A DNA stretch of 64,000 bases from Prostheceraeus crozeri (lineage: Eukaryota; Platyhelminthes; Polycladida; Euryleptidae): contig CAJQUW010006864.1 in NCBI GenBank assembly GCA_907163375.1, positions 1-64,000 on the forward strand. The letters are read 5' to 3'. The position numbers were made by a program, and so were the translations under genes. This document shows, in pieces, positions 59,934 to 64,000 of this stretch. Each line of letters opens with the position of its first letter. The first letter of the stretch is position 1. The notes beneath the pieces are model-generated. The model did no database searches, was not told the DNA's origin, and was given only the letters and a program-made list of their open reading frames with translations.

Positions 59934-62900
59934 TAAACAGTTGTAACTCGCGCCCCACCAAAAAATACACTTTTACATATTCGCCTAGTGAAATCGATTG
60001 ACTGAAATTCAACGCGGTTTGCGACTTGAAGCTTATGAACAGTTGCTTCAAGTATGTTTTTCCTGTATTTCCAATGGCTATTGACCTCACCAGCATGTGG
60101 AAATGAGAAAAAACCCCATTTTCCACTTTTCCATGTGACAATTGTTAGCACTCCCCAATGCTTCCGGGGATTGTTTGACAGTCTTTCCATCTTAATTTAT
60201 AGCAAAATGACATTTCCTAAGCTTTATTGAAGTCTTAAGATTCAATGTAGAAAAATACATATTTAGGAAAATATAATTAAAGTCGAAGTTTTGTAGTTGT
60301 GCAGGGCCTATGGGTGCTATGACCACAACTTCATATTGAAGTGAGTGTTTGATTGAGAAAGTTTGGATCGATGTATTTTCAAGCAATTTTTTGCATAACA
60401 CCTTATTTTTGATCATAAATCTCGAATCTGTCCTCAGTTTTTCCAAAATTGGTCATTAAGTAGGTCACCCAGATGACCTACTTTGACATGCAAACATTGT
60501 ATAACCCTTGTTTGCGGATATCCGTTCTCATTCAGCATCATTTACCACTTTCATGAGCATCCACATATGATTTTGATGTGAACATGTATATGACATAAAC
60601 ATTTGCTTGATTGAAGGCCAATAAGTAGGCCAACCAGATGACCTACTTTTATCCAAAAACTGTCTTTATCCTTAATTGTCGGATATTTCATATCACAAAG
60701 TATCATTGACCTCCTTGATGGGCGTAAAGCATGATCTTAAGAAAAGAAAGCTCCTAGAATATTTTTTTGCATGCTTGGAAGTCAAGAAGCAAGCCAAACA
60801 CTCATGTTGTTTTGCTCACAAAAACTTATCACGTAGTCAGTCATCGCTTGACGCTGTTGATGCTCCAGATTTTGTTGTTCATTAGCTGCGACATTGTGTA
60901 TTGGTCTCATTTTGTACCATATTAATGTCTCGGCCGTGTATAATGGTCCTCACCATGCAAAAACCTTGAAATGCACATGAATGACGGAATTTTTTGAATT
61001 CTAGGATTTATTGTTGGACAACACAACCACAGATCCATAATATGTCACGAACAGCTCACACTAGAGATGTACAAAGCACAAAGCATAAAGATTCTATCTT
61101 TTTATGGAGCAATACTCTCTCTACACCGAAAATATGAAAATCTTTTCATAATTAAAGAACATTGTGTGAATTGTTTTACTGTACACAGGAATTGGAATGA
61201 ACGTGTTTCAAAAAATGTTTTAACAGCTGGATGCTAAATACTTCATGATAGTCTGAGTCTTCTGCCTTTTGGACAAGGTCGAAATTACTTGACATATGTT
61301 ATCCTCATCATCCAAGACGTCGTTAAGAAAAATGTCATGAATGAGAATATCTTACATTCCATCGAATTTCGCATTTCAAGTGTTATTTCATGAAACCTCG
61401 TTTTCATTAATACTTCACATCGATTGAAACATTTCTTGGCTGTCATAGTCTTCGTAATGAATATAAGACAAAACGATGTCATAAGTAATTGCGAGGCCTT
61501 TCGCCGATTCTTTTCGGGCAACACTTCGGGACGCGTACATGAAAGAAAATTAAAGTCATTATATACAGATAAAGTGAATAAAGTCAAAGAGTAAAAGTCA
61601 CTGCCACGGGAGTGCGAGCGTCAACACCGTTTGCTTCTGAACGCATAAAACCGGCCGCAATGATGCTATCATTGTCGCTTCGAGAAATGGCAGCAACATT
61701 GGGTGGCGTGCACGAACCAGCTGCTTGAAGAAGGAGGTCTTCTGGTTGGCTGCCATCGAATGATGTGCACGTCATCGTGTGTTACTTCACAATACTTCAC
61801 AATTTCATAGATTTGTTAGCAAAATTCGTTCGCCATAATGCTAGCTCTGCGACACTTAAGTATGAATAATGCTTATAAACATCAAGTCGAGGTCGAATAT
61901 GTTGGATAATGAGTTGATTGACTAGTTCGATGATTTTAATTAGCAGTGGCTATTACACCGGCTTAGACCTAGAAAATTAAATCCATGTCCATTACCATGC
62001 CTCCTATTTCTGCGGTATAAAAATCACTCAGTTTAACTAGAAACATGAATCAGAGTGTGTCTTAACTCTCCTTGTGTGGTTGAGCCTTGGACATTCTTCG
62101 TCTTCTACATATCATGAAAAATCCAGTGACATCCTTAGCAGAGCTAGCTTGTTTCCAAGCTCCCATCGAATCCAAGATATGTAATATTCCAGAAACACAA
62201 TATACCGGAATCATCGTGCTTAGTTGTGATTGTTTTCATCTTGTTACTTATTTCAGAGGCAGCAGCATTACTGGCTTAGCTGGTGTAGTAGCCGGAAGAC
62301 CAAAATCATAGCTGCTACGCTGGTGTGATTGCAACGGCCACATATTGTCTTTTGCAAAGTGTATTTCAAAAAAGTCACTGGACTGTCGAAGTCCATTGCA
62401 GCCTGATTAATAGTAGGAACCACGTAGCAGTGTCCTGAATCCATCAAAGATATCCTCAGTTTAAACATTTGATCGTAGTGGGGCTCTCGAAGGGCATCGG
62501 GCATACAGTGGCAGCGCATCTGATCGATGCCCGGTTGTCATGTTGCACTCACCTGCAGCTTCCCTCCCGCTATCAAATATTATTTTGTTGAACGTTTGGA
62601 CAAGGCTCAAAAGTAGGCATGGGTCAAGTGATGCTCTCTTAGAAACATTTCCTGAAATCTTTTTGGCGTTGTCCATTGGATTCGCCACGCGGTAGGCCTA
62701 TTGATTTTCCTGATAGTCAAAATTTATCTATCGAAGAACTATTTTTGTTGCATTTCTTTCATCAAAACGATGCAATATCAAGCACTTAAATGTGTTGATT
62801 GTGCTAAATTTCGATGCTGCTCGGCGCAGAAAGTTTTCCAAAGTGTGTTATTCTAAATGTTTTAATGACATGCATTTTCTTTATTTCCAAACTAAAGTGG

Positions 62901-64000
62901 ATCTAAATTGAAAGCACTTTTTCATGAATCCAGTTTTAGATACAAATGGAATCATCGGATAAAGCGTGTTCAGGTGATGCATTGTTCCGATCTTTGGTTG
63001 ATAGCTTGTATTTTGGAGTTTGCTTATCTATAGGCCTACAATTTGAGAAGTTTCTGAAGTTCATGAAGTTTACAGTTGATCAATTTTTTTTGTGACGTTC
63101 TTGTTGATGGTAGTGTTCAACCGTTAATCGTTATACATAGAGGCCTGCATATTCATCCTAAACCTTTCGAAGAAGTATTAATTAAATTAGCCTTACAAAC
63201 CATGTGCGGTGTATCAAGTCAACACAGTATAAACATAGAATATCAGAGTGTGAAAAGAGAGGAAAATTTCATTAATGCGCTATTGAAGATAGAGTTACTG
63301 TCAGTATGTGAATTTTTCGATGTAAATAACATTAACAGGTTTACATTTTAATTGATAAATCCAAATTAGTAAGAGGCCCAGAGCAAAACAATAGAATTTA
63401 ATTAACTTGCATAATCAGCATGCAAATACAAAATCATGTGATTAGTAATCGCGATGCTATATTATTACTTGACACAATTTGTCTGTTCTGATGGACAGAA
63501 ATACTAAGCTAGGTAATTTCAATATCAATCACTGCTCTGATGATTAGCAATTCCCATTAAAGCATACTTAAGTAAAATCTCACTTTTCAATTGGCTTGAT
63601 TGCTAAACTTGTTTCACTGATTATTTATGAAATCATAAATGAGGTTTAAGAAATTGAAATACTTGACATATCGCTTCGTGTTTCACTTGCGGAATCAATT
63701 GCATGATTTGCTGATTGCATGATTGCTTCTGTTTGGCACCTTTCATAGTTTTACGTATCAAGAGTATGTTAAAATGTTGGACGCTGTCCTGGATTGTCAG
63801 ATGCTTTAATGCAATGGATTAGTGAATCAAGATGCTCTTGTTACTTGACGCAATTTATTTTATTTTTTAGACTTGAAACGCAAGTACATCGGCACACGAG
63901 CCGACTCGTATGGAGTGAAACTCCAGAGAATTGAAACAGAAAGTAAATAATTAAAAAAAAGTAGTAAGTAGAAAGTAAGTAGTTAATTAATCACTAAAAA
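59934..64000. mobile_element. Same element, copy 2 (right end beyond window)
   Basis: It begins TAAACAGTTGTAACTCGCGC in a TA tract, head to tail with copy 1 and 18 bases from its right end. It matches copy 1 to about 62560, with an extra 430 bp at roughly 61410-61840. It has the same palindromes at 60449 and 60623. The homologue of the 57593 ORF (62268-62560, minus) is frameshifted. 62560-64000 is not matched in copy 1; a plus-strand frame at 63076-63351 is unrecognised. Confidence 0.6.

Noticed and set aside
63076-63351. Plus-strand 91-codon gene
   Set aside because: No recognised family; start is ambiguous and the flanks look non-coding.
1-64000. CRISPR array or prokaryotic operon
   Set aside because: No regularly spaced repeats of that type; introns, SINEs and animal transposons show eukaryotic DNA.

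Overview
This is a window of nuclear DNA from an invertebrate animal. It is AT-rich and gene-poor, and spliceosomal introns, nested DNA transposons, SINEs and non-LTR retrotransposon remnants fill it. The phylum cannot be fixed from the sequence. Frequent TAGGCCTA-type words, mariner, Tc1 and hAT elements, a Polinton/Maverick-type viral element and RTE-like LINEs all fit many marine invertebrates.

Region by region: (1) 1-5040 is part of a Polinton/Maverick/adintovirus-like element whose other half lies left of the window. It holds a duplicated 897-bp unit with a small glycine/alanine-rich hydrophobic protein, an open frame joining a parvovirus-type phospholipase A2 domain to a retrovirus-like integrase, an adenain-type cysteine protease on the opposite strand, short hairpins after the genes, and dense inverted repeats. 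(2) 5802-26791 carries two minus-strand exons that fit NEMF/Rqc2 (ribosome-associated quality control). Their splice phases match exactly across a 20.8-kb intron. That intron holds a CAGGGTGGCGG-ended transposon, a hAT remnant split by a mariner, a SINE, an RTE-like relic and a possible MITE. (3) 27393-30932 is a 3.5-kb hAT-type element with a perfect 8-bp target duplication; a Tc1 element with inverted/direct repeat ends and a catalytically dead transposase sits inside it. (4) 34590-37790 holds two retrotransposon remnants, one RTE-like and one with a reverse transcriptase followed by a restriction-like nuclease. (5) 42772-44580 is a Tc1 element with TA duplication, matching ends and an intron at the same place as in the other Tc1. 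(6) 50275-53855 holds three RTE fragments and a mariner with an uninterrupted 348-residue DD34D transposase. (7) 55571-64000 holds two head-to-tail copies of an unfamiliar element with 24-bp inverted ends set in TA microsatellite, internal 10-bp palindromes, and a small ORF for a possible secreted peptide.

The only host gene supported with some confidence is NEMF (two exons). The rest is repeats or DNA in which I see nothing. Transposase and retrotransposon identities rest on recognising family motifs by eye; no database search was run.
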